From Dactylorhiza incarnata (lineage: Eukaryota; Streptophyta; Magnoliopsida; Asparagales; Orchidaceae): a DNA stretch of 64,000 bases. Both the position numbers and the translations under genes were made by a program. The notes beneath the pieces are model-generated. The model searched no databases. It saw only the letters and a list, made by a program, of their open reading frames with translations, and was not told where the DNA came from. The stretch covers positions 2,294,001-2,358,000 of the forward strand of contig JAWHQI010000273.1 of NCBI GenBank assembly GCA_033032865.1, read 5' to 3'. Positions 43,798 through 54,960 of this stretch are shown here, one piece after another; the stretch's first letter is position 1, and each line of letters opens with the position of its first letter.

Positions 43798-45286
43798 TTA
43801 ATTTTTTTTTGGGTATTTTTGATTAACTTTGTGATTGATTTGCAAAAAAAGAGAAGACACCCCCATACATAAAGTAACCATTGTCCTCAATGTTTCTAGA
43901 AATAAAAGTACGAGTAAATGAGAGAAAACTGCCCTTATGAAGAAGAAAAAATCAAAATCGAGGCAACCCAAAGTTAACATAACGGCAAAGCAATTTTTTT
44001 TTTTATTTTTGCATTTAATAAAAACAAATACAAAAGATACTAAACAGAAAAGGAAAAATACAAGCGACCGCAAATAAAAACTCAAAGCGTAATCGTCGTC
44101 GTCCTCTGGCTGATAGTAAGCACGCAGATCAGCAAATTCCCGCTGCAGATGCTCCATAGAGGAAGCATGGCGCTGCTCGAGGGTATCAGAACGGGTGTCG
44201 AAGTGAGCGCGCTTGGACAACTGCTCAGTCTGAATCTTATCCAGACGAGTGTGGATCCGCCCAAACTGTTGATCGAAATATGCGGAAGAACCGGGCACCA
44301 AGGGAAAATGCTGCTGCTGCTGTGAAAACTGTTGGGTGGGAGGAATGCCTTTGGAATCTGCTTCGAGATCAATATCAATAGGGTCGCCATCAACCTCGGC
44401 TGGTATCGCCTCGAAATCTTGTCCACTCCGTCGCATTAATCTAAGGGCTCGAAGATTTTGGAAAGTGATAGGCACGGGTTCTTAGAGTGAGGTCAGGTGA
44501 GGAAGTGCATCCCAAATCCTCATACGCTTGGCGAGATATGTAACAAAGTGGCCGCCATGTAGCAGACTAAGCCTCCTATTTTCGGCCTGATGCTGAAAAA
44601 ATAACGCAAGCGCCGAACCAAGATTGAGTGGGACCCATTTGTATAAACTATATAAATATAGTATGTCCGTGCGGGTCACCACGCCATGGCTATCGCCGTG
44701 AGCGGAGAGTGTGAAAGTGACGAGGTAGTGGACATAACGTAAAGCGGGGAGAGGAGATGACTGCCCTTGGATTTTTTTGGTGAATAAGGGCTGGGGTCGT
44801 TACTGATTTCTGCCCCAAATCATTGGAGGCTGTAATCGCAGGGGAAATCGAGGGCGAGGGCGGTGAGGGCCTCTGTAAGAGTGAAGGCCTCATCGTAGAA
44901 GCCCATAATAATATTGAACTAACATAAAGAAAGGCTTTGTGAAAGTCCGCGCATCCGGAATTCTAAGACATTGTCGGCCCCGGCCCAACAAAATTGATGG
45001 ACGAGAAAAACTCCACCATGAGCTCAAAATATGCGGGCTCCAAAATGTAGAGCAAGGGGGCCCATCCCGGAGTAGCAAGAAAATCCCGCACCGCACCAGC
45101 TTGCACGAAGGTGGTGAGGTCGCTCCAGTCAATGACTCGAAAAACACCAAATTCCTTCCCACTGAGGCGGTCACTCCATTTTTGGTGAGTGCGGGAAGGA
45201 AAATTGAGCATGGCATCCGCAGTGAGGGAGTCATCGGGGAGTGTGGAAGAGGAATCTCCAATGGCGTGGTTGCGGCGGAGAGCCAT
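43798..45286 (-). pseudogene. Athila-B extra ORF, ATHILA ORF-1-like (broken)
   Basis: ATG at 45286-45284, 107 open codons with EFGVFRVIDWSDLTTF and EPAYFELMVEFFSS, then frame changes. Downstream blocks VTRTDILYLYSLYKWVPLN, ALALFFQHQAENRR, GGHFVTYLAKRMRIWD and FQNLRALRLMRR are in the order I associate with the ATHILA ORF-1 family (PF03078). The last part has a Gln-run, an IHTRLDKIQTEQLSKR coiled-coil-like helix and an acidic end (EDDDDYAL, near 44085). It lies where some Athila elements carry an envelope-like gene; I see no signal peptide or clear membrane segment in the recognised blocks. Function unknown. Confidence 0.7.
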
Positions 45287-45380
45287 TAGGAAGGAACAGA
45301 ATGTAGATTTATGCTTGTTGGAAGAGAGAAGGGAGGGTGAAATGTAGGGGAAGGTGTGGAGAAAAGAGAGGGGAAGGGGT

Positions 45381-45962
45381 GCTTAAATAGGAAAGATTTC
45401 TGGTGTCACGCCCCTAACTGAGGGCGTGTAATGAGCGACACGTGAAATCTGGCGTGTGCGAGGAATCCGAGGGAGGACCAGTCAAAATCTTGGATTTTGG
45501 CGAGTCACGCCCTCGATCACGCCCATGACTGAGGGCGTGTAACTGGGGAGGTCAAATCGGACAGGGAATCCAATGCTCTCTCGGTAAAAAAAAGATTCCC
45601 GAGAGGCCAATACCAGTGTCACGCCCCGTGACTTTGGACATGACTTTGACTGTCATGGACGTGACAATTAAAGGAATCATTGACCGAGTTTCGGGGGAGT
45701 AAAGGTGCCAGTGGGACATGTCACAGCCATGACTTTGGAATGTCACGGGCGTGGCTTGAGTTGTCACGGGCGTGATAGGTCAAAGTGAAGCCCAGGCGCT
45801 GTATTGGGAGAATTTGAAGTTCCGGGAATGTCACGCCCCTTACAGGCTGGCCACGTCCTGTGACTTGCATGAAATACGAAATGGTACTAGCTCTCGTATA
45901 CAATGCGACAGGGAAAAACTAGTTGAAGTGTGTCACGCCACCGTGACCTAGGCCGTGTAACA
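45381..45962 (-). promoter_or_regulatory. Internal promoter of the Athila-B extra ORF
   Basis: On minus, copies of the LTR unit (CACGCCCTCAGT, GGGCGTGAC, GTCACGGGCGTGAC; 45962-45405) are followed by CTATTTAAGCACC (45391-45379), a CT-rich start region and, 95 bp on, the ATG at 45286. This repeats the U3 layout of the element's own LTR. Confidence 0.7.
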
Positions 45963-46328
45963 CAATTTTTTTTCAGAAACCTTTTTTTGTTGTTTTATAT
46001 TTTTTTATAAAACAAACCATAAATGAAAATAAAAACAAGACAGTAAAAACAAAATCATAAAATACCGACTTAGAGAGCGGAGTTTTATGCATATGTGCGA
46101 GCGACATTGTCTCGCAAATTTCCTCTAGACCTGCAAAACCTTTAGAAACAAAAACATTATAACAATTATAAAAACAGTAACTTAATTATTATTTTCTTCT
46201 CAATTTTGTTTTCATAATTTTTATATGTTTTTTTGTTGTTCAAAATTTTAAAACAAAAACATAAACAAAAATATTTATATAAAATCCTTTTTTTAGTAAT
46301 TTTCTTTATTTTATAAAAAAAATAAATC
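45963..46328. other. Athila-B AT-rich spacer
   Basis: Long A and T runs, no supported gene on either strand. Confidence 0.6.
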
Positions 46329-46797
46329 ATGGGTTGCCTCCCAAGAGCGCTTTGGTTACGATCGTTGAGCTCGACCAAAATGGCATGCCAGATTACCTAG
46401 TTCTAAATTTATCATCAAATGATGATAAAGGCATTGAGAAATGTAAGGTGGGTGAATTAGCAGCTTGAATTATAATATTCTCATACCCCATACGGAGGAG
46501 AAGAGTTCCTTCACAAACATCAAATATCGCTCGCGCAGTGGCCAAGAAGGGACGACCAAGGATAAAAGGAATCTCGTCGACTTCTTCCATATCAAGGATG
46601 TAGGAACCTTGGTTTTGATTTGAGTTAGGATCCACCTTTATATCTAAGTTTCTATCATAACTCATAGTATAACTTAGAACAAATCCTATTAAGAAAGAAG
46701 GCTGAAAAGAGATATATTTAATTGGCTGAAAAATAAGAGAAGAATAAAAACAACATAAGTTCTCTGCGTTCGACGAATGGCTACCTGCGTTCGACAA
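46329..46797 (-). pseudogene. Athila-B protease joined to the pol tail
   Basis: Protease C-terminal half: LDMEEVDEIPFILGRPF, then TARAIFDVCEGTLLLRMG. The frame runs on to 46393. Within 15 bp the sequence becomes the pol tail found before many Athila 3' regions (AGCGCTCTTGGGAGGCAACC on minus, about 46350-46331). RT, RNase H and the integrase core, normally about 3 kb, are therefore missing with one junction near 46385. The protease active site itself was lost at the right border near 46755; codons beyond that come from the Copia-D LTR. Confidence 0.75.
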
Positions 46798-48306
46798 ACG
46801 GCGCTCTGCGGTCGACGAATGGTATTCATTCTGCGTTCAAAGAAATCCAGCGGTTCAGCGTTCGACGATCCTGTCTCAGTGGTTCAGCGGTCGACGAACA
46901 GATTATCTCAGCGGTCGACGAACAGACCCCAACTCAGCGGTAGACAAAATCTTGTGTTCGACGAACTCAAGCCTGCGTTCGACGAACAGCTCAATATTCA
47001 GCCGTCGACGATCCAGCCTATCTCAGCGGTCGACGAATCCTTCTGTTCGACGAACTCAAGTCTGCGTTCGACAAATATTCAGCAGATGCTCAGAACAATG
47101 AATCAAATGATCAGGTCGACGAATCAAATGATGAGCTCGACGAACTTGAAGCTCAGCTCGACAAAATTTCTGCAGTATTATTTTATATCTTTCAGCTCGA
47201 CTAAAATTATTATATATGTAATATCTTTATTATTTCTATTTATATAAATTGCTATATATATTGCTGATTTTACATTACAGCTGTTGAAGCATTAAATGTT
47301 CTAGCCGTTGGTAGAAGCATTAAATGTTGTAGCCGTTGCAGCAAGCCAAACACGGCAAGTTATGTTCTTGAGGATCTGTGAAGTAAAAGAGACGTTATCT
47401 CTTTCCTCTTTGGTCGGCAAAGAATCAAATCAGCCGAAAGCTCTCAGATTAAATATACAGAGAGAAGATCAAGAACAGCTAGCAGCAAGATAGAATAAGA
47501 TAGCAGCTAGCGGCAGAAACAGGAAGAACAAGGAAAAGAATTTGAGCAAAAAGAAGAAGCAGATTCAAATTACATTATATCTTCTTTTTGCTAAAACTCT
47601 TTCTTGTAGATCATATACATCCTGAGACACCAAATCTATTTCAATTGCCCAGGGATCAAAAATGCAAGAAGAAGAATAGAGGATTTCCAATCTAAAGAAG
47701 GAGCTCCATCCACAAGCTGTCATCTAAACTAAATCAGACAGGGGGAGCTCACTTCAACATCATCAAGATCCAACTCAACTACCCATCAGGATCTTCAAGT
47801 GTCTTCTCATCAAAGAGAAGAACACCATAACATTTTCTATTTTCTTTTATTCCTTCCCATCTTGTAAAGGGTTATAGCTCCCTTTAAAAGTTAACTCCGG
47901 GTGACAGGCCACCTTAGCAAAAACCTGCATCTTGGTTTTTAAGCACCTTATCAAAAGCTTATAGGTGATTTGGGCACCTGATCAAACCTCCATTGGTTTG
48001 TGGACACCTTATCAAAAACACCTTGGTGTGAGGTCACCTTATCAACAACCTCTAGTGGATTCCTACCAGTGGGTAGAAGAGTAGATGTACCCAGGTTGAT
48101 TGGGGAACTACTATATATCTTGTGTCATCTGGATGCTTGCTTGTTTTGCTTTGTTTTATTTATTATTTGTGCTGTATTGCTGTGTCTACTTACTTTGCCT
48201 TCTAGGTGTTTGTTTTTATTACTCACTCAGCACTCATATATTTATATATAACATTATTTTGAAATAAACTTAAACAAGACCTTTAATATATTAAGAACTA
48301 AACTAT
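46756..48306 (+). repeat. Copia-D 5' LTR (start missing)
   Basis: It opens directly in the word array (46764-47205, CTGCGTTCGACGAA). The U5 part has the repeated CACCTTATCAAAA units (47945-48050) and GGGGAACTACTATATATC, mirrored in the Copia-C LTRs. The usual C-run near the end is absent. Confidence 0.8.
46764..47205 (+). promoter_or_regulatory. Copia-D LTR word array (GTTCGACGAAC type)
   Basis: About twenty copies of TGCGTTCGACGAA, CAGCGGTCGACGAA and variants. The core GTTCG-A-CGAAC is an inverted repeat around one base. Confidence 0.85.
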
Positions 48307-48313
48307 CTTTCAA

Positions 48314-48325
48314 TTAGTATCAGAG
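48314..48325 (+). promoter_or_regulatory. Copia-D primer binding site (one or two changes)
   Basis: TTAGTATCAGAG against TGGTATCAGAG; followed by GTAGGTTG as in other copies. Confidence 0.7.
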
Positions 48326-48401
48326 GTAGGTTGATTTTTCACAGAGGCTAACACCTGAAATCACAAAGATCACTTAGTTCTTAAATTTTTGGTTTTTCTA
48401 A

Positions 48402-49011
48402 ATGGCTCAATCAGATTTTTTATTTTCAGATCCACCAATTTGTAATTTGGATAGATTTGTTTTATGGAAAGTTATAATCAGATTATATATGAATGCCATA
48501 GATGAAGATATTTACAAATCTGTTTTGACAGGACTTCCATCTTCAATCTCTTCATCTGATGATCAAGTAAAGCTGAAAAGTGCTGATGCCATGGCCATGA
48601 ACATATTGGCTTCATCAATGTCAAAAGACATTCTTCAAAAAGTGGCTGATAGCACTTCAGCAAAGAGCATCTGGAACTCCCTCTCAAGGATGGTAAATGA
48701 ATCCACCTTTACTTCTTCCACTAACTACACTTTTGATGCAGAACCATCATTTACTCTAAGTGAAGAAGAAGAAGAAAAAGAACAAAAAGCCAGAAATTTT
48801 TGCATGATGACCATATATGACTCAAACTACAAATCAGATGCAGAAGCTGAATCAGAAAAGGTAAAAGAGGTAATATAAAATCCCAACTCTACCTCTAAAA
48901 ATCACAAATTTGATTTTAAAATAACATATATAGATTTAATATTTGAGAAGGAAATTAAAAAGGAGTTAACAAACATAAATATTTTAACATCTGAATATAA
49001 TAAACTGAAAG
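48402..49011 (+). pseudogene. Copia-D gag, deleted and interrupted
   Basis: ATG at 48402, MAQSDFLFSDPPICNLDRF. The UBN2-type core runs to SIWNSLSRMVNESTF and then jumps straight to TSSTNYTFDAEPSFTLS, an acidic linker. The second half of the core and the zinc knuckle, present in Copia-C gag, are missing. After a TAA at 48876-48878 the frame continues readable (KELTNINILTSEYNKLKVE) up to the Copia-C LTR at 49012, in the coiled-coil part. Confidence 0.83.
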
Positions 49012-50966
49012 TGGAGGTTAGATCTTAAATTAACTCTAGAGGGGGGGGGGGGGGGTGAATAGAGTTTAAAACTTTTTCCCTTAGTTTTATTTGCAGAATT
49101 AAAAATAGTGTTATATATATGTGTAAGCAGAGTGATTAATAAAAACAGAATAAATAAAATCACACAGCACAGCATAGAGAAATAAACAATCACAGACGAC
49201 ACAAGGAGCTATAATAGTTCCCCAATAAATCTGGGTACGTCTACTCTTCTACCATCCTTGGTAGGAATCCACTAGGATTTTTGATCAGGTGCCCTCACAC
49301 CAAGGGATTTTTGATAAGGTGTCCACACACCAATGGGAGTTTGATCAGGTTCCCAAATCACCGATAAGCTTTTGATAAGGTGCTTAAAAACCACACAAGG
49401 ATTTTTTTTGATAAGGTGTCTTGCCACCAGTGGGTTACACTTTTGAAGGGAGTATTAACCCTGTACAGAATGGGATAGAGAGGGGTTTAGATGTTCTTCT
49501 CTGTCAAGATGTATAGAGAAGACTCTAGTGGATGTTGATGTAGAAAAGAACTCCTCTGTCTGATTGAAGATGTTTGACAGTTGATGTTGCTGGAGCTTTT
49601 CTTGAAAGATTTGATCTTCCTATAGAAGATTAATCTGAGAGAGATATTTCTTCAGATTATAGTTGCTCTATTGAAGATCTGTATTTGTTCTTCTTCTTCT
49701 TTCTTTCTTGATTCTTGCAGCAGGAAATCTGAGATGGTGTTGAAGATGTTCTCAGAAAAAGTATGTTTGCTGCTGAAGGAGGAAGAAGATGAAGTTCTGT
49801 TCACTGTCGAAAAAGGTGAGAAAGAACAAGATGAAGTTCTATATTCTGAAATTGCTTGAAGAGGAAGAAGTAGATCTGTTCTGTGTATTTTTATTCTTCT
49901 ATTCTTCCTGAATATTTTTCTCTCTTCCTTTTCTGTACTGAAGATCTGTATTGATGATGTTGAGTAAAAACAGCTGTAAGATTATTCTATAATATCTTCT
50001 TTCCTTTTCTTTTTCAAATCTCTGACAGAAATTAAATGCACATTCCTTATATTAAGGAATAAATTATTCTGAAGGCATGTTTCTGGGAACTGCAAATGTC
50101 ACGCCGTATTCTCTTTCCTTTTCCATGAATATGTCCTTTTTCGAGGAAGTGTCAATGGTTATAACTTAAATAATAAACGAAACATATTTTCCTTACTTGA
50201 TCTGATGGAAAGAGTCGTTACTGTTGTCGATCTGAGTTCAGAGAATGAATAAATATAATATTCTGAAATAAATCTGCACTTAAATGATAATTCTTCAGTC
50301 TGAACAAATTTCGTCGAACGCAGATTCATCGACCTCAAGATTTTCGTCGAACACAACATTTACTTCGTCGACCTCAATATTTAAGTCACTGTTCTGAACA
50401 TCTGCTGAATATTCGTCAAACACAGACTTGAGTTCGTCGAATGCATACTTGAGTTCGTCGAATGGAAAGATTCGTCGACTGCTGAGCCTGGATAAATTCG
50501 TCGACCGTTGAGCTTGAGTAAAAGCGTCGAGCGCTGAGCTTGAGTAAAAGCGTCGAGTGCTGAGCTTAAGAAAATTCATCGACCGCTGAGACGGGATCGT
50601 CGAACGCAGAATGTAATTAGTCGAGCGCTGCACTTAGACAAATTCTTCGACTGCAGAGACGGGAGCGTCGAGCGCTGAATCGCTAAGACTTGAACTGTTC
50701 GTCAAATGCAGAATATAAGCCGATCGTCGAATGCAGAGAGCTTGTCGTTCATTGAACGCAGATAGCTTTCCGTTCGTCAAACGCAGCTAGCCGTTTGTCA
50801 AACGCAGTGTGGAGTTCGTTGAACGCCGAATCTGAATGAATTCTCTAGTTCTAACAGCTAAAACTCTTCCTAAACTCTTGACCCATAAACTATACATTGG
50901 GGTCAACTTGTCCTTAGTCAACATATAGTGATCCTAGCCCAAATCAGAAATAGGGTTGTTCCAACA
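49012..50966 (-). repeat. Copia-C 3' LTR (left)
   Basis: TGGAGGTTAG to CCAACA. A G-run of about 15 at 49041-49055 is more than twice as long as in the right copy. TATA candidate, minus TATTATATTTATTC, near 50247-50262, with the word array directly upstream on minus. Confidence 0.87.
50311..50830 (-). promoter_or_regulatory. Copia-C left LTR word array
   Basis: More than twenty copies of TTCGTCGAACGCAGA or TCGACCGCTGAG, many with T or A replacing a CpG base. The array has few stops in any minus frame, giving ORF-like stretches. Confidence 0.85.
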
Positions 50967-51545
50967 ATCTCCCCCTATTTGGGTTAGGACACTATTTGAC
51001 AGAAATTGAAAATAAACAAATACTAATACATCAAAAACAACAGAGCATGAATATATCTGATATTATTTAAATATTTTATCAGATATGAAGTGAAAAGTAC
51101 TATGAGTTTTGAAAATACATTTCAATAAAAATAGAAATGAAAATACAATCAGAACCTTGATTCTTTTGAATTCTGTTGCTTCTGAATTCTGAAATTCTGA
51201 TTTTATCTGATCTGTATTGTTCTGAATTCTGATCTAAATATTTAACTGATTTCTGAATTTCTGATAAGCTGAGTTGTAGAAATATGTGATACTGAATTTG
51301 CTATAATAGAATTCTTCTCCTGAGCTGTACTGTATCTGCATCTGAACTTCTGAATTTTTCTGAAAGATAAATTTGCAATCAGCAAACTGCTGTAAGCTTC
51401 TTCATACAGCAACTCCCCCTGAGAGTGTCTCCCCCTGAGTTCTGGAGGTTCTTCAGCTTTCTCCCTTGCTTAGTTCATTGAACAACTCCCCCTGAGTAAT
51501 TGCATCAAATGGAGCTTGTTCATACAAACTTCTCCCTCTGCCTAG
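50967..51545 (-). promoter_or_regulatory. Copia-C polypurine tract and repeated PPT-like runs
   Basis: PPT at the LTR: plus ATCTCCCCCTATTT (50967-50980). Further CTCCCCCTGAG runs at about 51413, 51430 and 51487 and CTCCCTCTGCC at 51534. Between them there is AT-rich DNA with TCTGAATT repeats (51170-51360) and no gene. Confidence 0.7.
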
Positions 51546-51763
51546 TTTCAGGAGAGGCCTGAAGCTAGGCCCCTTGAAGAAGGGACTTTTGATGGAGTTA
51601 GGGAAGGATGCAAGATTTATATTACTATTGTTCCTGCACAATAAAATAGAGATCAAGTGCAAATGGGAACAAGAAAGAGAAACAATTCTGTAGGCATTTA
51701 TATAATAAAAAAACACTTAGTTTGATATGATAAGGAATGAGGGGTAAGTAGAAATATAATTTT
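51546..51763 (-). other. Copia-C 3' untranslated stretch
   Basis: Non-coding between RNase H stop and the PPT cluster; nothing recognised. Confidence 0.6.
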
Positions 51764-53640
51764 TTAACAGATTGAATCTCCATCTATCATACCAAGCTGA
51801 TTTATAAAGAAGATATGTTTCTTTTCATCCAAGGGCTTGGTGAAAATGTCAGCTCTTTGCAAATCAGTAGAGATGAACTGTAGGCAGATTTTATTTTTAT
51901 CCACATTATCCCTAAGGAAGTGGTGCCTAATTTCTATGTGTTTAGTCCTACTATGGAGAACTGGATTTTGTGCTATAGATTTTGCACTAGTATTGTCACA
52001 AATAATAATTGAATTATTTAAGTTGACACCATAGTCTAGGAGCTGATTTTGTATCCACAATATCTGTGAGCAGCAACTTCCTGCAACTATGTATTCAGCT
52101 TCAGCTGTTGATGTAGACACAAATGTTTATTTCTTACAAAACCAAGACACAAGCCAATCACCAACAAACTGGCAAGTTCCTGATGTGCTTTTCCTGTCTA
52201 CTCTGCATCCAGCATAATCTGAGTCTGAGAATCCAGTTAATTCAAATTCATATATTGTTGGATACCAAAGTCCTAGATTAGGGTAACCCTTTATATATCT
52301 CAAAATCCTTTTTAATAAAATTAGATGAGATTCTTTGGGGTTAAATTGAAACCTAGCATAAATGCATGTAGCAAACATTATATCAGGCCTACTAGCTGTT
52401 AAATAAAGTAAATAGCCAACAATTGCTCTATATACTTTTGAATCAACAGGTTTCCCGGATTCATCAATATCAACAACATCATTAGAGGGCATGGGTGTTT
52501 TCATGGTGGAAGAATCAGACATACCAAATCTTTTCACTAATTCCTTAGCATACTTAGATTAGGATATGAAGATTTCATTTGGTGTTTGCTTCACTTGAAG
52601 ACCAAGGAAGTATGATAGTTCACCCATACTACTCATTTCAAATTTAGATTATATCAGATTAGAAAATCTTTTGCACAAATTTGAATCAGTAGAGCCAAAG
52701 ATAATGTCATCTACATATATTTGAACTAGTAAGGTTTGATTTTTATGTATCCTATAAAATAAGGTTTTGTCTACTATGCCTCTACATAATTTATTCTCTA
52801 AAAGAAAACTAGCGAAGGTCTCATACCATGCTCTAGGAGCTTGTTTAAGACCATAGAGAGCTTTCTTAAGCTTAAATACAAAAGAGGAATGAGTTGGAGA
52901 GATGAAACCTGGTGGTTGTTCCACATAGACTTCTTCTTTGATTTCTCCATTCAGGAATGCACTCTTTACATCCATTTGATAAACTTTGAATTTCTTGTAT
53001 GCAGCAAATGCAAGGAAAATTCTGATTGCTTCTAACCTTGCAACTAGTGCAAAAGTTTGATCATACTCTATTCCTTCTTCTTGTGAGTATCCTTGAGCTA
53101 CTACTCTAGCTTTATTTCTCAGAATATTTCCATCTACATCTAGCTTATTTCTGTAGACCCATTTAGTTCCAATAACTAGATAATTCTTTGGTCTAGGAAC
53201 CAATTCACAAACTTTGTTTGTCTCAAACTGATTGAGCTCCTCTTGCATAGCAATGATCCAGTTGGGATCTTGTTCTGCATCTTGTAGGGATTGAGGTTCA
53301 ATCTGAGAGAGAAAACAAGTGTGCATCATATTTTGATTTACTTGATGTCTTGTTTGCACACCTGCTGAAATATCACCAATAATTTGAGGTATTGGGTGAT
53401 CTCTAACTGTGATGTGATCAACAGATGGTGTGGCTTCAACAATAATTTCCACTTGGGGAATTTATTCAGCTGTTATATCTTGTGGAGGATGATCTGCTGT
53501 TATCTGTTCCGAACTTTCAACAAAATCTGGGTGATTTTCCTCTTCACTTTCTTCAGCATTCTGCTGTACAGGATTCAGAAATCCATCTTTATGTAAAGCT
53601 AATTGATCTAGCTGCTCACATAGTATAGGTACCTGCAGAC
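51764..53640 (-). pseudogene. Copia-C reverse transcriptase and RNase H
   Basis: RT from about 53350: [51 protein letters not shown] and active site YVDDIIFGS. Stops lie near 52649 and 52560. RNase H: FSDSDYAGCRVDRKST, WLVSWFCKK followed by one TAA (52127-52129), then STSTAEAEYIVAGSC, IICDNTSAKSIAQNP, HIEIRHHFLRD and DIFTKPL, ending at 51764. The acidic residues of the RNase H site are all present. Only single-base lesions separate it from an open frame. Confidence 0.88.
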
Positions 53641-54608
53641 TTTATATGGCAGAAGAATTCTTCTCCTTATAAAATATGTTAGTTTCATCAAAAGAAACAT
53701 GCATAGATTCTTCTATTTTAAGAGAAGATTTATTATAAATCCTATAAGCTTTGCTGATTAGTGAATAGCCTAAGAAAATTCCTTCATCAGATTTTGGCTC
53801 AAATTTCTAAGGTATTTCTTATAATTATTATGAACAAAACATTTACACCCAAATGCTCTAAAATAACTAACTTTAGGTTTCTTCCCTTTACGTAATTCAT
53901 AAGGAGTCTTACCCTTAAGTTTGTGAATCAAACTTCTATTCAGCACATAGTTTGCTGTGCTAACAGCCTCTGCCCAAAAAGATAGGGGCAAATTAGCATC
54001 TGCAAGCAATGTTCTTGCTGATTCAATTAGAGTTCTATTTTTCATTTCAACTACCCCATTTTGTTGAGGAGTTCTAGGAGCTGAGAAGCAATGCCTGATA
54101 CCTTCCTTCTCACAGAATTCTTGCATAAGAAGAGACTCAAACTCAGTGCCATGATCACTTCTGATCAATGCAACTTCAGTAGAGTACTCAATCTTTATGC
54201 TCTTAAAAAGTATGTAAGAACTTTAAAGTTATCTGACTTTTCTCTCAAAAAGAGCACCCAAGTGAATCTATAGAAGTCATCTACAATAACTAGAGTGTAA
54301 GACTTCCCCCCTACACTCTTTGTTGCTATAGGTCAAAAAAGGTCAATATGTAGCAAATATAAGATTCTAGGTGAATCACTTTTAGATAATGATTTAAAAC
54401 TATTTTTAGTTTGCTTGCCTAGTTGACATGCCCTACAAAGACCCTCTTTCTTGTATGAACCTGAAGGTAAACCTCTAACAAGATTGTCCTTAGATAATTT
54501 ATCAATGGTCCTAAGGCTTACATGTCCTAATCTCGTATGCCAAAGTTCACTAGGTTTGCTTAATTCATTAAATAAACAAATTTTTGATGTAAATGAATTG
54601 AAATTCAC
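53641..54608 (-). pseudogene. Copia-C integrase and GAG_pre-integrase
   Basis: Pre-integrase: ELWHTRLGHVSLRTIDKLS and CRACQLGKQTKNSF (54608-54333). Core: LLHIDLF (Asp), IRSDHGTEFES (Asp), PQQNGVVEMKNR (Glu), so the DDE triad is complete although a frame change near 54205 and a stop near 54333 split it. The C-terminal ANYVLNRSLIHKLKGKTP and FRAFGCKCFVHNN follow, with a stop near 53770 and a decayed hinge to 53641. Confidence 0.86.
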
Positions 54609-54960
54609 TCAGTAAATATTACCTTGCCTAATACCTGATAAAACAATAACATTATCAGCAGATTTAATAAGGCATTTTAATTTATTAAAGGTTACCTGAT
54701 AACCTTCATCACAGAACTGGCTTATGCTGATGAGGTTGTGCTTCAGTCCCTTGACATAAGCTACCTCTTTGAAGGTGACTGCTCCAATCTTGACTTGTCC
54801 ATATCCTTTTGTCTGTCAACAGTTGGAGTCTCCAAAGACAACTTTGTGTCCAAGCTTTGCCTTGTAGTTGTTCAGGTTTGCCTTGTTTCCTGTCATATGT
54901 GTTGAACAGCCACTGTCCAAATACCATTTTTCATTTATTCTTGGACAGCTGTGTACCTAC
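54609..54960 (-). pseudogene. Copia-C protease
   Basis: On minus from about 54935: YLDSGCSTHMTGNKANLNN, with the Asp-Ser-Gly active site, then KVVFGDSNC, a TGA-type stop near 54815, and YGQVKIGAVTFKEVAYVKG, LKHNLISISQFCDEGYQV. It leads into pre-integrase without a gap. Confidence 0.82.

Larger units (their letters stand above)
40909..46755 (-). mobile_element. Athila-B: non-autonomous Athila element
   Basis: From left: 3' LTR (40909-42505), PPT, extra ORF, internal word array, integrase tail and protease. RT, RNase H and most of integrase are deleted; gag, primer site and 5' LTR are cut off at about 46755 by a truncated Copia-D LTR. LTR start TGATAGGA and words match Athila-A. Confidence 0.85.
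46756..49011 (+). mobile_element. Copia-D: copia element, left part (5' LTR and gag)
   Basis: 5' LTR without its first about 200 bp, a decayed primer site and gag; cut at 49012 by Copia-C. LTR words and U5 match Copia-C in opposite direction, so both belong to one family. The rest of Copia-D should lie right of the window, beyond Copia-C. Confidence 0.83.

Noticed and set aside
44939..45289. Plus-strand ORF of 116 codons
   Set aside because: Antisense of the ATHILA ORF-1-like gene; minus-strand blocks are recognisable.
46777..47247. Plus-strand ORF of 156 codons as a possible Ser/Thr/Asn-rich gene
   Set aside because: It is the translation of the Copia-D LTR word array; the words contain no stop codons, so an open frame is expected.
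49671..49859. 62-codon ORF found again at 57810-57998
   Set aside because: Both are the same place in the two Copia-C LTRs; conservation is due to LTR identity, and it lies antisense to the element.
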